64,000 nucleotides of DNA from Candidatus Altimarinota bacterium (GCA_028689205.1 JAQTWP010000003.1:1-64000); one strand, 5' to 3'. Counted from the first letter of the stretch, positions 23,216-33,814 are shown. The notes: generated by a model from the sequence alone, not told the origin. Numbers and translations are program-made.

Positions 23216-23220
23216 TTATT

Positions 23221-23303
23221 ATATTCCAAAACTCTCCCCCAATTCCTTATTATCATCCATATTCTGGAATCAAGAGCCGACAACTCTATAAGGCAATCTG
23301 TCG
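23221..23303. repeat. Repeat family 2, copy 1
   Basis: About 85 bases: CTCTCCCCCAATTCC..., TATCATCCATATTCTGGAAT and CAACTCTATAAGGCAATCTG, closely similar to copies at 24651 and 25411. Read on the minus strand it keeps the phrase FDRLPYRVVGSGFQNMDDN but a stop lies two codons upstream, so here it is not part of a gene. The rest of the gap to 23372 is featureless. Confidence 0.8.
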
Positions 23304-23404
23304 AAGAATTTGTTCTATTATTTCTTTTTAACTTGATTTATTTGCAAAAAACGTTAATATTTCAGATATAAATGAAACATATCTTAATAATTAACTATTC
23401 TTCT

Positions 23405-24649
23405 ATGATAACTGAAATATTAAAAGAGAAGATTATCGCAAGGAAATTTTATAATAATTGACTCAAAAATTATCTAAACAGTAATGTAATTAAGGTTATT
23501 ACATGAATGAGAAGAGTGTGAAAAAGTTATCTTATGAAGTACTTGATTCAAGATATTATCAATGATGATTATACAAGTATTAATAATATTTTTTATATAA
23601 ATAAAGAAGATTTGGAATTCGATTATATAAAAGATTACACAGATTTGAATAATGATTTTATAATATTTCTGAGTAAAATAGATAAAAATAAGAAGATTAT
23701 AGTATGTGTTGATGAAATTCAAGAAATCAAATGATGGGAAAGATTTATAAATAGTATTTTATCAAAATATCAAACTAATATTGAGATTTTTATAACTTGA
23801 AGCAATTCTAATATGCTATCGAGTGAACTCTCAACTCTTATAACTTGAAGATATATCGAGTTCGAAGTATTTCCTTTGAGTTTCAAAGAATACTGCGTTT
23901 TTGCTGATAAAGAAAAATCTAAGGATTTATTTTTGGAATATCTAAAATATTGATGACTTCCTTGAATATTCTATATGAATAAAGATGATAGAATCATTTT
24001 TAATTATCTGAAATGAATTTATTCTACAATTTTATTAAAAGATATTGTTTCTTATTTTTGACTTAGAAATATAGATTTTTTTGAGAATTTATATAAATAT
24101 ATTTTTTCGAATATCTGAAATATTTTTTCTGCAAAAAGTATAAGCGATTATCTTAAGTCACAAAAAGTTAAAATTTCTCCAGAAACAGTACTTAATTATC
24201 TTGATTATTGATTAAAAGTTTATTTACTTGATCTTGTAAAAGCTACTAATCCCGATACAAAGAAATACTTCGAAATATATAATAAATATTATGTCTGAGA
24301 TTTATGACTTAGAAATAGTTTAGTCTGATTTGATATCAAAAGAGATATGTGAAAACTTATGGAAAATTATGTATTTTTGGAACTGAAAAGATATTGATAC
24401 GATATCAAAATAGGTAGATTATCTTCATGAAAAGAAATAGATTTTATTGCAGAAAAAAATTGAATAATTAAATATTTTCAAGTTTGTTACTTACTTTGAA
24501 GCGAAGATACAATAAATAGAGAATATTACAGTTTAGAGGAAATAAAAGACAACTGGGAAAAATACGTTGTAAGTTTTGACGATATTGATTTTTGAATAAG
24601 CCAATGAATCAAACATATCAATGTTATGAAAATAAATGAAGTTTTGTAA
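23405..24649 (+). CDS. AAA_14/DUF4143-type ATPase
   Basis: A 414-residue ATPase paralogous to the one at 12996. Walker A is GMRRVGKS (about residue 35), Walker B IVCVDEIQEIK, sensor IFITGSNS, then FPLSFKEYC, the family motif. The DUF4143 part includes a helix-turn-helix-like stretch (KVKISPETVLNYLDY) and near the end the nuclease-like phrase KIGRLSSGKEIDFIAEKNG. An in-frame ATG at 23372 would add eleven residues; the start at 23405 fits the family's usual N-terminus better. Copies of repeat family 2 lie on both sides. Confidence 0.87.
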
Positions 24650-24650
24650 T

Positions 24651-24750
24651 TATTCCATCCCAAAGCTCTCCCCCTAATTCCCTACTATCATCCATATTCT
24701 GGAATCTTCAACCTACAACTCTATAAGGAAGTCTATCGAAGAATTTGAAA
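24651..24750. repeat. Repeat family 2, copy 2
   Basis: Begins two bases after the ATPase stop. It contains CTACTATCATCCATATTCTG and ACAACTCTATAAGGAAGTCT and, on the minus strand, FDRLPYRVVGGRFQNMDD. Behind it a palindrome-rich AT stretch with TGTACA and TATAAT leads into the RelB-like gene. Confidence 0.8.
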
Positions 24751-24814
24751 ATCGTTTGATTTTATATATAATTTATATACAATGTACATAATTATTATTT
24801 AATATAATCAGATT

Positions 24815-25081
24815 ATGTCTCAAAAAATAAATGTTAATATAAGAATAGATAAGGATTTAAAAGATAATGCAAGTTTGTTAGCAAATCAGTTAGGAACTAA
24901 TCTTTCTACAATCTTGAATATGTTTCTTGTTAAATTCACAATAGAAAAAAAATTCGAAATCGGAACAGGTAATATTAGTGATACACAGTTTATAAATTTT
25001 GATAATAATGAAGCACAGCAATTAGAATCACTAGATAATTTTAATAGCTTTATTTCCTCAGTTAAATGAAAACAATATTAA
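24815..25081 (+). CDS. RelB/DinJ-type antitoxin
   Basis: An 88-residue ribbon-helix-helix antitoxin. The start QKINVNIRIDKDLKDNASLL is the typical RelB/DinJ beta-strand and first helix, followed by LGTNLSTILNMFLVKF for the second helix. The gene reads through a TGA near its end (VKGKQY) to a TAA at 25079. It overlaps the toxin gene by 16 bases. It would bind its own promoter and neutralise the RelE-like toxin. Confidence 0.85.
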
Positions 25082-25407
25082 CAAAAAGTTTTATAACTGA
25101 TTTTGAAAAACATTTCAAGAAATATTCTATTGGTCATAATGATTTAGTTATAAAATTAAAAAAAACAAAAATTATAAAACTTAAAAATCCTTATTTTAAA
25201 ATAAAAACTCAACTTAATTGAGTTGAGTTAAGATGAATATGAATTTTCAATGATGAAAAAAATTTGATACCTATATTCTTTGTCTTAAAAAAGGAAAAGA
25301 TATATTGAGAAAATCTTATTCTAAACAAAGAAGTATTACAAAAAATTAACAATCTTTTATTTAGTTATTCAAAAGATTTTCAAAACTGAGACATATATTG
25401 TTTTTAG
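25066..25407 (+). CDS. RelE/YafQ-type toxin (probable)
   Basis: A 113-residue basic protein beginning MKTILTKSFITDFEKHFKKY, the usual start of RelE/YafQ-like toxins (TKxFxKDFKK), followed by KLKKTKIIKLKNPYFKIKTQ, LRGIGIF and LIPIFFVLKKEKIYGENL, whose beta-strand content fits the RelE fold. These toxins are mRNA interferases at the ribosome. Its pairing with a RelB-type gene supports the call. It stops four bases before repeat family 2 copy 3. Confidence 0.8.
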
Positions 25408-25410
25408 TCT

Positions 25411-25506
25411 TTATATCCCAAAACTCTCTTTCAATTCCCTATTATCATCCATATTATGGAATCATCATCCGACAACTCTATAAGGCAATCTATCGAAAAA
25501 TTTGAA
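25411..25506. repeat. Repeat family 2, copy 3, inside a coding region
   Basis: This copy forms the last codons of the minus-strand glycosyltransferase (protein phrase FDRLPYRVVGGGFHNMDDN). It has CTATTATCATCCATATTATG and GACAACTCTATAAGGCAATC. Seen from the + strand, all three copies lie directly after a gene's stop. Confidence 0.8.
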
Positions 25507-26253
25507 AAATCTTGGGAAAGTCTTTGCTATTTTTGCTCTAATAATTATATATCTTGATATTTCATATCAAAGAGCAAGAAATGCATATAATGTTATTCAG
25601 TGTACCTTGAATAATCTTCTAATATTATCAGAATTAAGCTTGAACCAGCTATATGTAAGATTATTAAGTGAATCTTTAATCAGATGAAAAGTAAGCGGTT
25701 CAGCAATGTTATAAATCAAGTCTTTTCAATTACACAGATTGAATTTTTGGAAGTATGCATCAGCAAAATACATTACAGAAGTGTCATATCTATAATCTCA
25801 TTTCCTAAAAATAAGGGACGAATGGATTGTATAATTATTTTTTTCTTTTAGATAGTATGTGAAATATTTTTTATCACTTTCATAATACATAATTGTCTCT
25901 GTACCACATCAGATGAAATCAAAATTATTATCTAAGAATCCAACCTGTTTTTTTAGTTTATTATTTGCCCAGAGGTCATCGTGATCAAGAATTGCTATAT
26001 AATCTCAACTAGCTTTTTCTAGAAGATAATTGAGTCATGCATATGGTCAATAATTGATATTTGATTTATATAATTTAATTCTTTGATCTTTGAATGATTC
26101 TATATTTTCTATTGTTTTATCAGATGAATTATTATCCAATATAAATAATTCAAAATCTGCAAAAGACTGATTCAAAACTGAATCAATAGTTTTGCATATA
26201 TAATCTCATGAATTATATGCACATATTAATATTGAGACTTTTGGATTATTCAT
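25411..26253 (-). CDS. Family 2 glycosyltransferase
   Basis: A 280-residue GT-A enzyme starting MNNPKVSILICAYNSGDYIC, then SVLNQSFADFELFILDNNSS, GLNYLLEKASGDYIAILDHD and DHDDLW with the metal-binding site, and a tail with a hydrophobic segment. The last 28 codons are repeat family 2 and may have been added by it. It ends four bases from the convergent RelE-like gene. It and the Fic gene, which begins upstream at 27286, run on the minus strand. Confidence 0.88.
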
Positions 26254-26263
26254 TTGTTTATAT

Positions 26264-27286
26264 TTAAATATATCTATTCATATTAAGTATGTAATTCTCT
26301 ACGTATATATCAGCCATAAGACTTACATCATTTAGTTCATATATAGCAAGAATTGCAGTGATATAATCTCTATCATTTATTTGTAAAAAACTAAAAGGAG
26401 GTAATCAGTTCTTGATTAATGGAATATTCGAAGCTATCCTAGAAACTCTTTTATTTATATCCATAAATAGTTGAAAATATGGTATAAAAACTAGTATGAA
26501 TAAACTTTGTTCAAATGGATTTTTAATTTTGTTTAATTTATTTAAAAATAATTCAAATTGTTCTTCCAATTGGAATTTATTATCTAGAGGAAAATATGTA
26601 GAACCTCCAATTTTTACTTCACTACTTCTTATTGTTCAAAGATAATCTTCAATTAGAAGTCATTTTGCAAGCAATTTATGGATAATATAGAATTCATATT
26701 TTGTGTATTCTATAATATTTCTATTATCAATAATATATTTGATAGCGTTTTTATGATTAAGTATCATTTGCGATTCGAATTGTGTTCTTCAATTAGCTTG
26801 TTGATTGTATTTAATAAGCACTTCTGTATCAAGATAATTATAAGTGTTTCATTCTAATTTTGAAGAAGAAAAACTCAAATCTATAAGCAGATTTTCAATT
26901 CATCTTATATTTGTTTTATAGTCATAAGTTGATAATAATCAGATATTATCATATTTATCTTTGATTTTTGAATATCTTTTTCAAAGAAATGATGTTTCGT
27001 TAGGAATATATTTTTCTAAGAAATCAAAATTATATTTTTTAGTAGCTCTTTCAAAAAAATCTTTTTTAAAGTATTCTTGAATTATATTATGATCAATTAT
27101 TTGGTAAGAAGTGTTTTTACCTTCTTTTGTTTTATTAATTTGTCATTCCTTAATTAATTTATTCAAATTCCTAACCAATGTTGCTTCATTGATAGTGGAG
27201 AAATTTTCTTTAATACTAGAATAAGAAATCGGTCACTTCAGTTTGATAAATTCTAAAAATTTATTTGATTTTATTGATTTATCCAT
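26264..27286 (-). CDS. Fic family protein with N-terminal winged helix and degenerate Fic motif
   Basis: A 340-residue protein. Residues 1-60 look like a winged helix (KGPISYSSIKENFSTINEAT, VRNLNKLIKEGQINK). The alpha-inhibitory motif SSSKLEGN and the flap region (VKIGGSTYFPLDN) of Fic proteins are present. The core motif reads IPYFQLFMDINKRVSR where typical Fic enzymes have HPFxDGNKRTxR: the catalytic His and the D-G are missing, while N, K and R remain. Then LPPFSFLQINDRDYITAI and LAIYELNDVSLM follow the family. Adenylylation activity is therefore doubtful. A set of 11-base repeats just upstream may be its operator. Confidence 0.85.
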
Positions 27287-27293
27287 ATTAAAA

Positions 27294-27415
27294 ATGCAAG
27301 TAATAATCTAAAAAATGCAAGTAATTAATTTTGCTTCAAAATAAACAAATTATACTATTTTAGTATAAAAATAAAATTGGTTTATGCAAGTAATAATCTA
27401 AAATATGCAAGTAAT
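27294..27415 (-). promoter_or_regulatory. Four-site direct-repeat operator before the Fic gene
   Basis: ATGCAAGTAAT occurs at 27294, 27315, 27384 and 27405: two pairs, each 21 bases apart, with the pairs 90 bases apart. They flank a -10-like TATAAT (minus strand, about 27350). The 21-base step equals two DNA turns, so a protein could bind each pair on one face; the Fic protein's own winged helix is the natural candidate. Confidence 0.7.
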
Positions 27416-27417
27416 AT

Positions 27418-28512
27418 CTATTTATAAAAAAACTTCTTATATACAAGTTCTTTAAGTATTTTAAGTGCATTGCTATTTTTTTGCCCTTTTGCTAGACTAT
27501 ACTCTGTATACTTGATATTCACAGGAACTTCCATAAAAGGTATTCTAAGATTATGGATTTGTTCTAATAATTCTGATGCGTATGTCATTCAATCAGATTC
27601 TACATTAATTTGTTTAAGGGCATTAATTGAGAGAACTCTGTATCAATTATGTGGGTCACTAACACTAATTCCATTGAAAAAACGTGTAATAATTCTAGAT
27701 CAAAAAAGTATTATTTTCCTTAGCTTTGGTATCTCAGAAGCACTTCATCATTCTATGAATCTAGAACCCAAGAAAATCTCTTTGTTTATATTTTTTGATA
27801 TAGCGTCAGTGAAAATATCCATATCATCTATATTCATTTGTTCATCTGCATCAAAAGTCACCACCCATTTAATTTGCAATAATTCTGAATATCTACGTAA
27901 GAATTCGAATCAAGTTTTATTAGCAGCTCATCATCATCTATTAATAAGATGCGAAAGAAGAATTATATCAGACTCTTTATATTGTTCTTTTTTTCAAAGT
28001 ATTAATTTTACAGTATCATCTGAAGATCAGTCATTCACAACTAGAATTTTTGAGAATCATTTTTTGATTATATTATCAATCACGTTCGGCAGAGTTATTC
28101 ATTCATTGAAACTTCTTACAAGGAAAATATAATCACTTAATTTATTTTCTTTTAAAGTTAGTTTAGATAATTCATTATGAGATAAAGCTCTCTGGATAGC
28201 TTGTTCTGTAATTAATCTTGTAGTCATTATTGCGTGCTTTGTAGTTTTGTTCAGTAATTCAAAATAAAGATAAACTAATCCAATTATAGAAACATATACT
28301 ATCAAATCTGCTCACCTAGCAAGTCAGAAAAAACTACCAAATTTATTAAGAGAATTAGGGAAAAATACAAAATAAAGAAGAAGAGCTGTACCTCATCAGA
28401 AAACTAAAAAATGCAGTGAATTAAAACTTTTTCTCTGAAAAGAATCAAAAGCAAATATAACAAATATAAGTCAAGATAAAAAAATTATTACCTGTAATAG
28501 CGTTAAAGTCAT
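27418..28512 (-). CDS. DUF2304 domain fused to family 2 glycosyltransferase
   Basis: A 364-residue fusion. Residues 1-115 have three hydrophobic segments and the DUF2304 pattern (GSFFGLARGADLIVYVSIIG, FELLNKT). The rest is a DPM1-like GT-A domain: FLVRSFNEGITLPNVID, LVVNDGSSDDT, NRGGGAANKTGFEFLRRY, VVTFDADEQMN, and GSRFIEGGSASEIPKLR. DUF2304 genes often sit next to polyprenyl-phosphate-linked glycosyltransferases; here both form one chain, which would tether the transferase to the membrane. It ends three bases before the operator region of fic. Confidence 0.88.
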
Positions 28513-28573
28513 TGGATATATTGAATAATATTGAGTAATTTATACTTTTTTTCTTATAAAATGCAATTGTAAA

Positions 28574-30781
28574 TTATAACTTCTCAAGTGGTGCAATCTC
28601 AATATTCATTTTTTTAATTCAATATCATCATCCCCAGGCAATATCTGCCATTTTTCAAGTTATTGAAACAATAGTTCCCACTCAGAATTTGACATGATTA
28701 ACTCTGTCTCCAAGTGCGAATGAAGTTGGATCATTATGTATTAGAGTTCTTATTTTGGGAGTATTATCTGTAACTTCAGTAGAGTTTTCAAAAGAGAATT
28801 TGGTTCCGAAACCTGTAGAAAAAGAAAGATTATTAGCAAAAGTTCTTTGAAATTGCTTTCTCTCAATTAATTCTTCTGGGATTTCTCTGATAAATCTTGA
28901 AGGTGGATTAGCACTATAGCTTCAGAATGTAAATCTCTCTGAAGCTCTTGATATGAAAAGATGTTTCTTAGCTCTTGTCATAGCAACGTACATTAGACGT
29001 CTTTCTTCTTCAAGTTGTTTAGTATCAAGAAGACTTCTAGAATGTGGGAAAAGTCATTCTTCGGCTCAGACAATGAAAACATTATCGAACTCAAGTCATT
29101 TACTAAGATGGATTGACATAAGAGAAACCTTGAAAGAACTTCATTCTTTGTCAGTATCAGCATCTGTAATTAATGCAACGTCTTCCAAGAAAAGACTAAG
29201 AGCTTCAGTTGGTTCTAATCAAGAATAACGAGACGCCATATTCCTGAATTCTCTTACGTTATCCATTTTTGTTTCATATTCTTCACTACCATATTCATCA
29301 AGAAGATAGGCTTCATAATCTATCAATTTGACAATATGCTTCATAATATTGTCAACTGTATTCGTAAGTGCGAATTCCTTAAGGGTTTTGTATATATTAT
29401 TAAAAGTTGCAACTCATTTCTTCGCTAGTGGAGTTAATTCGGTAATTTCATCCACATTATCCATTATATCAAGTGGAGTAACTGCATAATTACGTGCATA
29501 ATTAAAAAGAACCTGTACAGATTTTGCTCAGATTTTACGAGTTGGTACATTTATAATTCTTTTAAGACTTATTACATCATTTGGATTAGCAAGTATTCTC
29601 AGATAAGCTAGAATATCTTTTATTTCTTTTCTTTCATAGAACTTAACTCATCCATAAACCCTGTAGGTAATTCATTTGTAAAGCAAAGCCTCTTCTATAA
29701 GTCTTGATTGACCGTTAGTTCTATACAAAACTGCAATATTCTCTTCCCTATCATCTAGAATATCTCTAATTTCTTCTGCAACTTTTTCACATTCTTGTTT
29801 TTCATCAAAAGTTTCAATTATATTAATTTTTTCTCATTCAACATTATCAGTCCAGAGAGTTTTATCAAGAATTCCAATATTATTTTTGATAACAGAGTTC
29901 GCACCACTTATTATACTTTTTGTAGAACGATAATTCTGTTCAAGTTTTACAACCTTGCAATCCTTATAATCTTTCTGGAAATTAAAAATATTCTGAATAT
30001 TTGCTCATCTCCAACTATAAATACCTTGCCAATCATCTCCAACTACACAGATATTTTTGGATTTGGAAGCTAGTTTATTCACAATTCTGTATTGAGTTTC
30101 ATTGGTATCCTGATACTCATCAACCATGAAATACTGGAATCCATTCTGGAAATATTCTAGAACTTCTGGAATATCAAGAATCTCAGAAGTCTTTGATAGA
30201 ATATCATCAAAATCAAGAACATTCATTTCTTTTAATCTTTTTTCATATACTTCAAAAACCTCAGAAACCTTTTCTTCGAAATAACTTTTTACATTGTATG
30301 AATACATTTTTGCATTTATACAAAGGTTTTTAGCAGTACTAATTCAATATACAACTTGTCTAGCATTTATTTCTTTTGTATCAATTCATTTTTCATCAAG
30401 AATTTCTTTTATAATTTTGAGTTTGTCATCTTCGTCAAGAATTGTGAAGGATTTTTCATAACCAATTCTATCAATGAATAATCTAAGGAAATATACTCAA
30501 AGAGCATGAAAAGTTCCAATAAGCGGGAAATCAGAGCTTCTGTACATATTGAGATTTTCTATATCTTTTCAAAGTGTTTTTGCTATTCTCTCTCTCATCT
30601 CTTTTGCAGCTTTATTCGTAAAAGTTACACAAAGAATAGAAGTTGGCGCAATTCATAGAGTTTTCACCATGTAAGCAACTCTTTCTGTAAGTGAATGAGT
30701 CTTCCCTGCTCCAGCTCAAGCCAGAATAAGAAGTGGTCACTCTGTATGTTCTACAGCCTTTTTTTGTTCAGAATTCAGCAT
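28574..30781 (-). CDS. pcrA: UvrD/PcrA-type superfamily 1 DNA helicase
   Basis: A 735-residue helicase. Motifs: [20 protein letters not shown] and [15 protein letters not shown] (Q motif, Walker A), [15 protein letters not shown] (Ia), [29 protein letters not shown] (Walker B), [15 protein letters not shown] (III), LEQNYRST (IV), [16 protein letters not shown] (V) and [17 protein letters not shown] (VI). The C-terminus has a PcrA-like [15 protein letters not shown] ending APLEKL. Length and order match PcrA/UvrD. Acts in repair and replication-fork maintenance. Confidence 0.96.
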
Positions 30782-31010
30782 ATTTAATTAATTATTTTAA
30801 GTGGGTGGATTATATAGAAAAAAATGTAAAAGTGAAAAGGAAATTAGGAGAAAATAGATTTATAAATAATTATGAAGATAAAAAATCTAATAAAAAATAT
30901 TTAATAAAAATACATCTATTATCAAATACATCATTCATTGACAAATAATAATTTGATTTTTTACATAAAAAAAATATATTCAGTAATATATATGTCTTAA
31001 TAAACAGACT

Positions 31011-31292
31011 ATGAATAATAAACCTTTCTCTCATACTAATATAGTAGAAACAGAAACAGGATACATAAAAGAAAATCAGGCTCAAATTAAAAAATATGTA
31101 GCTTTTCTTATTGACCCTGAGGTAGAATGAGATCTACAACCTTGTGATATACTTCAAGTTGAATTCACAGAAAAAGAATATAAAGAACTTATTGAAAGTA
31201 AAAAAAATCAAGATTATGATGCTTGTTTTCCTATTAATACAAAGGAAGGTGAGGAATTAATTCCCATTACAGCATTTCATTTAGTAAACTAA
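31011..31292 (+). CDS. Hypothetical protein
   Basis: A 93-residue acidic protein (NIVETETGYIKENQAQIKKY, FLIDPEVEGDLQPCDILQVE), one TGA codon, no recognised motif. It is preceded by a 229-base AT-rich gap with no other visible gene. Next gene begins 34 bases on. Possibly cotranscribed with 31327. No function proposed. Confidence 0.6.
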
Positions 31293-31326
31293 TATTAAGC
31301 TTTTTTAAGTATATAATTAAATTCAT

Positions 31327-31659
31327 ATGAATAAACCTGAAGCATATTTAGATTTGTACAATAGAGAAAAAGATTTTTCTGTGCTTTCAAATGGCATACC
31401 TGTTATAATTTGAAATATTTCTTTATGAATATGTGAAAAGGTAGCTTATTTATGTGAGGACTTATCAGTCAAAGACTCAAAAATGAGTTTTGATAAAATA
31501 CCTCCTCCGGTTGTTCTTAATTATTCAGCATATAACAAGATTATTTATGCTAAAATGAATGGCTTAAAAAATATTAATATTGAATTACTTATTTTAACTC
31601 CTTATTGAGATTCAAAAATTGTTTCTGTTAACATAGATAAATTATATCTTGTTAATTAA
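31327..31659 (+). CDS. Hypothetical protein
   Basis: A 110-residue soluble protein (MNKPEAYLDLYNREKDFSVL, IPPPVVLNYSAYNKIIY), three TGA codons, similar in size and strand to the gene at 31011 but not obviously homologous. It precedes recJ by 78 bases. No family recognised. Confidence 0.6.
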
Positions 31660-31737
31660 AAAGGTTTTATATAATATTTTTGTTTGCAACTTTCAAAAGA
31701 AAAATATAATCATTAATATAGAATTTAGAAAAAATTA

Positions 31738-33393
31738 ATGAAAACCCTTAAATGATACAAAGTTAATATACTTTCAGAAGAAGATAATATAAATATCAAA
31801 GAAATTCTAGTTAGTAATAGAAAAATTCTTCAGAAGGACGAGGAAGTTTTTTTTTCCCCATCATATAAAGATTTGTTTGACCCAAGTTTGTTAAATTGAA
31901 CAGGAATTGCGACAGAAAGAATTCTAAAAGCAATAGAAAATAAAGAAAGAGTTGTAGTATTTTGAGATTATGACGTAGATTGAGTTAGTTCCACTGCAAT
32001 GCTTGTGAGATTTTTCCATGAAATTTGAATTGACGTTTCATATAGATTGCCTCACAGAGTGACAGATTGATATGGACTCAAGAAATATTTCATTGATGAT
32101 TTATCAAAAAATAATGTTAAATTAATAGTAACCGTAGATTGCTGAACAAGAGACATAGAAGTTGTCAATTATTCGAATAGTCTATGAATAGACGTAATTA
32201 TAACTGATCACCACAGTGTACCAGATATTATTCCAGAAAATGTTATTGCTCTTATAAATCCCAAAAAACTTGATTCAACTTATCCAAATAAAGACTTATC
32301 TGGTTCTTGAGTTGCTTTCAAATTATTACATGCAATATCTCTGAAAATCCATACATTAAAAGAAACTGAAATATTTCTGAAAAACTATATTGATTTTGCA
32401 ATGCTCGGGACTGTAGCTGATTGTATGCCTTTAATCTGAGAAAATAGAGTAATTGCTTACCTAGGTCTTAAGCAACTTAAAAATTCTAAATCTCATTGAT
32501 TAAAAAGACTTATTGAATGAAGTGATCCAGATAATCTAGACTGAGATGTTGTATGATTCAAGATATGACCAAAACTAAATGCAGCTTGAAGAATGGACAC
32601 ACCTTATAAAGCTCTCAAAGTCCTACTTGCTTGAGAAAATAACCTGGACGAAGCTTTAGAAGAAATAGAAAATCTCAATGCAAAAAGAAAAATTAGTACA
32701 GAAAAATTCGCACTTGAAGCATATAAAAACATAGATAATTCCAAGAATGTATTATTCTTCGAATCTGATAATATTGAACATTGAATAATTGGACTTATTG
32801 CATGAAGATTATGCGAAGCATTCAATAAAATTGCAATAGTTTTCAAGAACGATTGAGAAAAACTTGTTTGAAGTGCAAGATGACCAAATCATACAAGTAT
32901 TGTAGAAATATTTGAACAAATGCCAGAATTATTTGAAGTATTCTGATGACATAAACAAGCTGCAGGTTTTACTATTACAAAAAATAATCTAGATAAACTA
33001 AAAGAAAAACTAGAAAATACAGTTACTGAGATAGTTAAAGATATTGATATTCAAAGAATTATTAATATTGAGTCAGAAATAGAACTTAATAATGTAAGTT
33101 TTGATACCATAAAACTTATCGAAAGTTTCCGTCCTTTTTGATTTGGCAATAATAAACCTCTGTTTATTATCAAAGATATAATATTTGATAGAATTGAGTA
33201 TCTCTGAAAAGATAAAAAGCACCTAAAATTCTTCATTAATTGAAAAAACATAGAATTCAAGGCGTTCTGACTTTGAGAACATTATGAATTACTTAATAAA
33301 AAAGATTCAATTTGAATAATTTTTGAGATAGAAAAGAACGTTTGGAACTCAAGAGAAACCCTTAGTTTGAACATAAAAGACTTTTTAGCATAA
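31738..33393 (+). CDS. recJ: Single-stranded-DNA exonuclease RecJ
   Basis: A 551-residue DHH/DHHA1 exonuclease used in recombination and mismatch repair. Seen: VVFGDYDVDGVSSTAML (motif I; two glycines are TGA), KLIVTVDCGTRD (motif II), IITDHHSVPD (the DHH motif), ALINPK, LSGSGVAFKLLHA, and FAMLGTVADCMPLIGENR (motif III). The DHHA1 part includes ILGLIAGRLCEAFNKI and GSARGPNHT, with SxRG for nucleic-acid binding. Length agrees with RecJ. Confidence 0.96.
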
Positions 33394-33402
33394 AAAAGTC
33401 TA
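33378..33402 (+). terminator. Possible terminator overlapping recJ stop
   Basis: AGACTTTTTA and TAAAAAAGTCT form a stem that includes the stop codon, followed by a short T-run. Weak, AT-only. Confidence 0.4.
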
Positions 33403-33410
33403 AAAATTTT

Positions 33411-33438
33411 TTGACAAGTGAGGAAGTTTTTATACAAT
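33411..33438 (+). promoter_or_regulatory. Promoter of the tRNA-Gly/Ile/Pro/Glu cluster
   Basis: TTGACA, 16 bases, TACAAT, followed by AAGCCCACTTA as before tRNA-Phe. The GC-rich stretch just after the -10 box resembles stringent-control discriminators. Confidence 0.6.
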
Positions 33439-33456
33439 AAGCCCACTTACTATTTT

Positions 33457-33532
33457 GCGGGTGTAGCTCAATGGCTAGAGTCCCTGCCTTCCAAGCAGAT
33501 TGTTATGGGTTCGAGTCCCATCACCCGCTCCA
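33457..33532 (+). tRNA. tRNA-Gly (TCC)
   Basis: Acceptor GCGGGTG/CACCCGC, anticodon loop CTTCCAA giving TCC, T loop TTCGAGT, CCA encoded. It reads GGA/GGG; it cannot read the UGA codons, for which a UCA tRNA must lie elsewhere. One mismatch at the top of the anticodon stem. Confidence 0.93.
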
Positions 33533-33560
33533 TTGTAAGTAAATTAAGTTAACATTTTAT

Positions 33561-33637
33561 GGGTGCGTAGCTCAGCTGGTTAGAGTACGTCTCTGATAAG
33601 GACGGGGTCGGTGGTTCAAGTCCACCCGCACCCACCA
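33561..33637 (+). tRNA. tRNA-Ile (GAT)
   Basis: Acceptor GGGTGCG/CGCACCC, D arm with GCTC/GAGT, anticodon stem CGTCT/GGACG and loop CTGATAA giving GAT, T loop TTCAAGT, CCA encoded. Confidence 0.95.
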
Positions 33638-33640
33638 TAA

Positions 33641-33735
33641 AGTTAGAGTTGAGAGTTTAGAGCTGAGAGGCCTTTAAAAATCAACTTTTAAAATATAAGC
33701 CTTAGTTCTCAGATCTCAGATCTCAGTTCTATTAA
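33641..33735. repeat. Inverted-repeat spacer, copy 1
   Basis: TTAGAGCTGAGAGG at the left and CTCAGATCTCAGATCTCAG at the right can pair. A second copy lies at 33905, so the two flank tRNA-Pro and its broken copy. Confidence 0.7.
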
Positions 33736-33737
33736 GC

Positions 33738-33814
33738 CGGGAACTAGCGCAATTGGCTAGCGCACGCGCTTTGGGAGCGCGGGGTTGTGAGTTCGAGTCT
33801 CACGTTCCCGACCA
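33738..33814 (+). tRNA. tRNA-Pro (TGG)
   Basis: Acceptor CGGGAAC/GTTCCCG, anticodon stem CGCGC/GCGCG with loop TTTGGGA giving TGG, T arm GTGAG/CTCAC, CCA encoded. A damaged copy of the 3' half follows at 33850. Confidence 0.95.

Noticed and set aside
23221-25506. Integron attC sites in repeat family 2
   Set aside because: The copies lack the long imperfect palindromes and core sites of attC, and no integrase gene is present; only short ATTCC/GGAAT pairing is kept.
27470-28132. 220-codon + strand frame
   Set aside because: Antisense to the glycosyltransferase part of the DUF2304 fusion, which has clear motifs.
28953-29228. Open frame on the + strand inside the helicase gene
   Set aside because: It lies antisense to strongly conserved PcrA motifs and has no conserved features.
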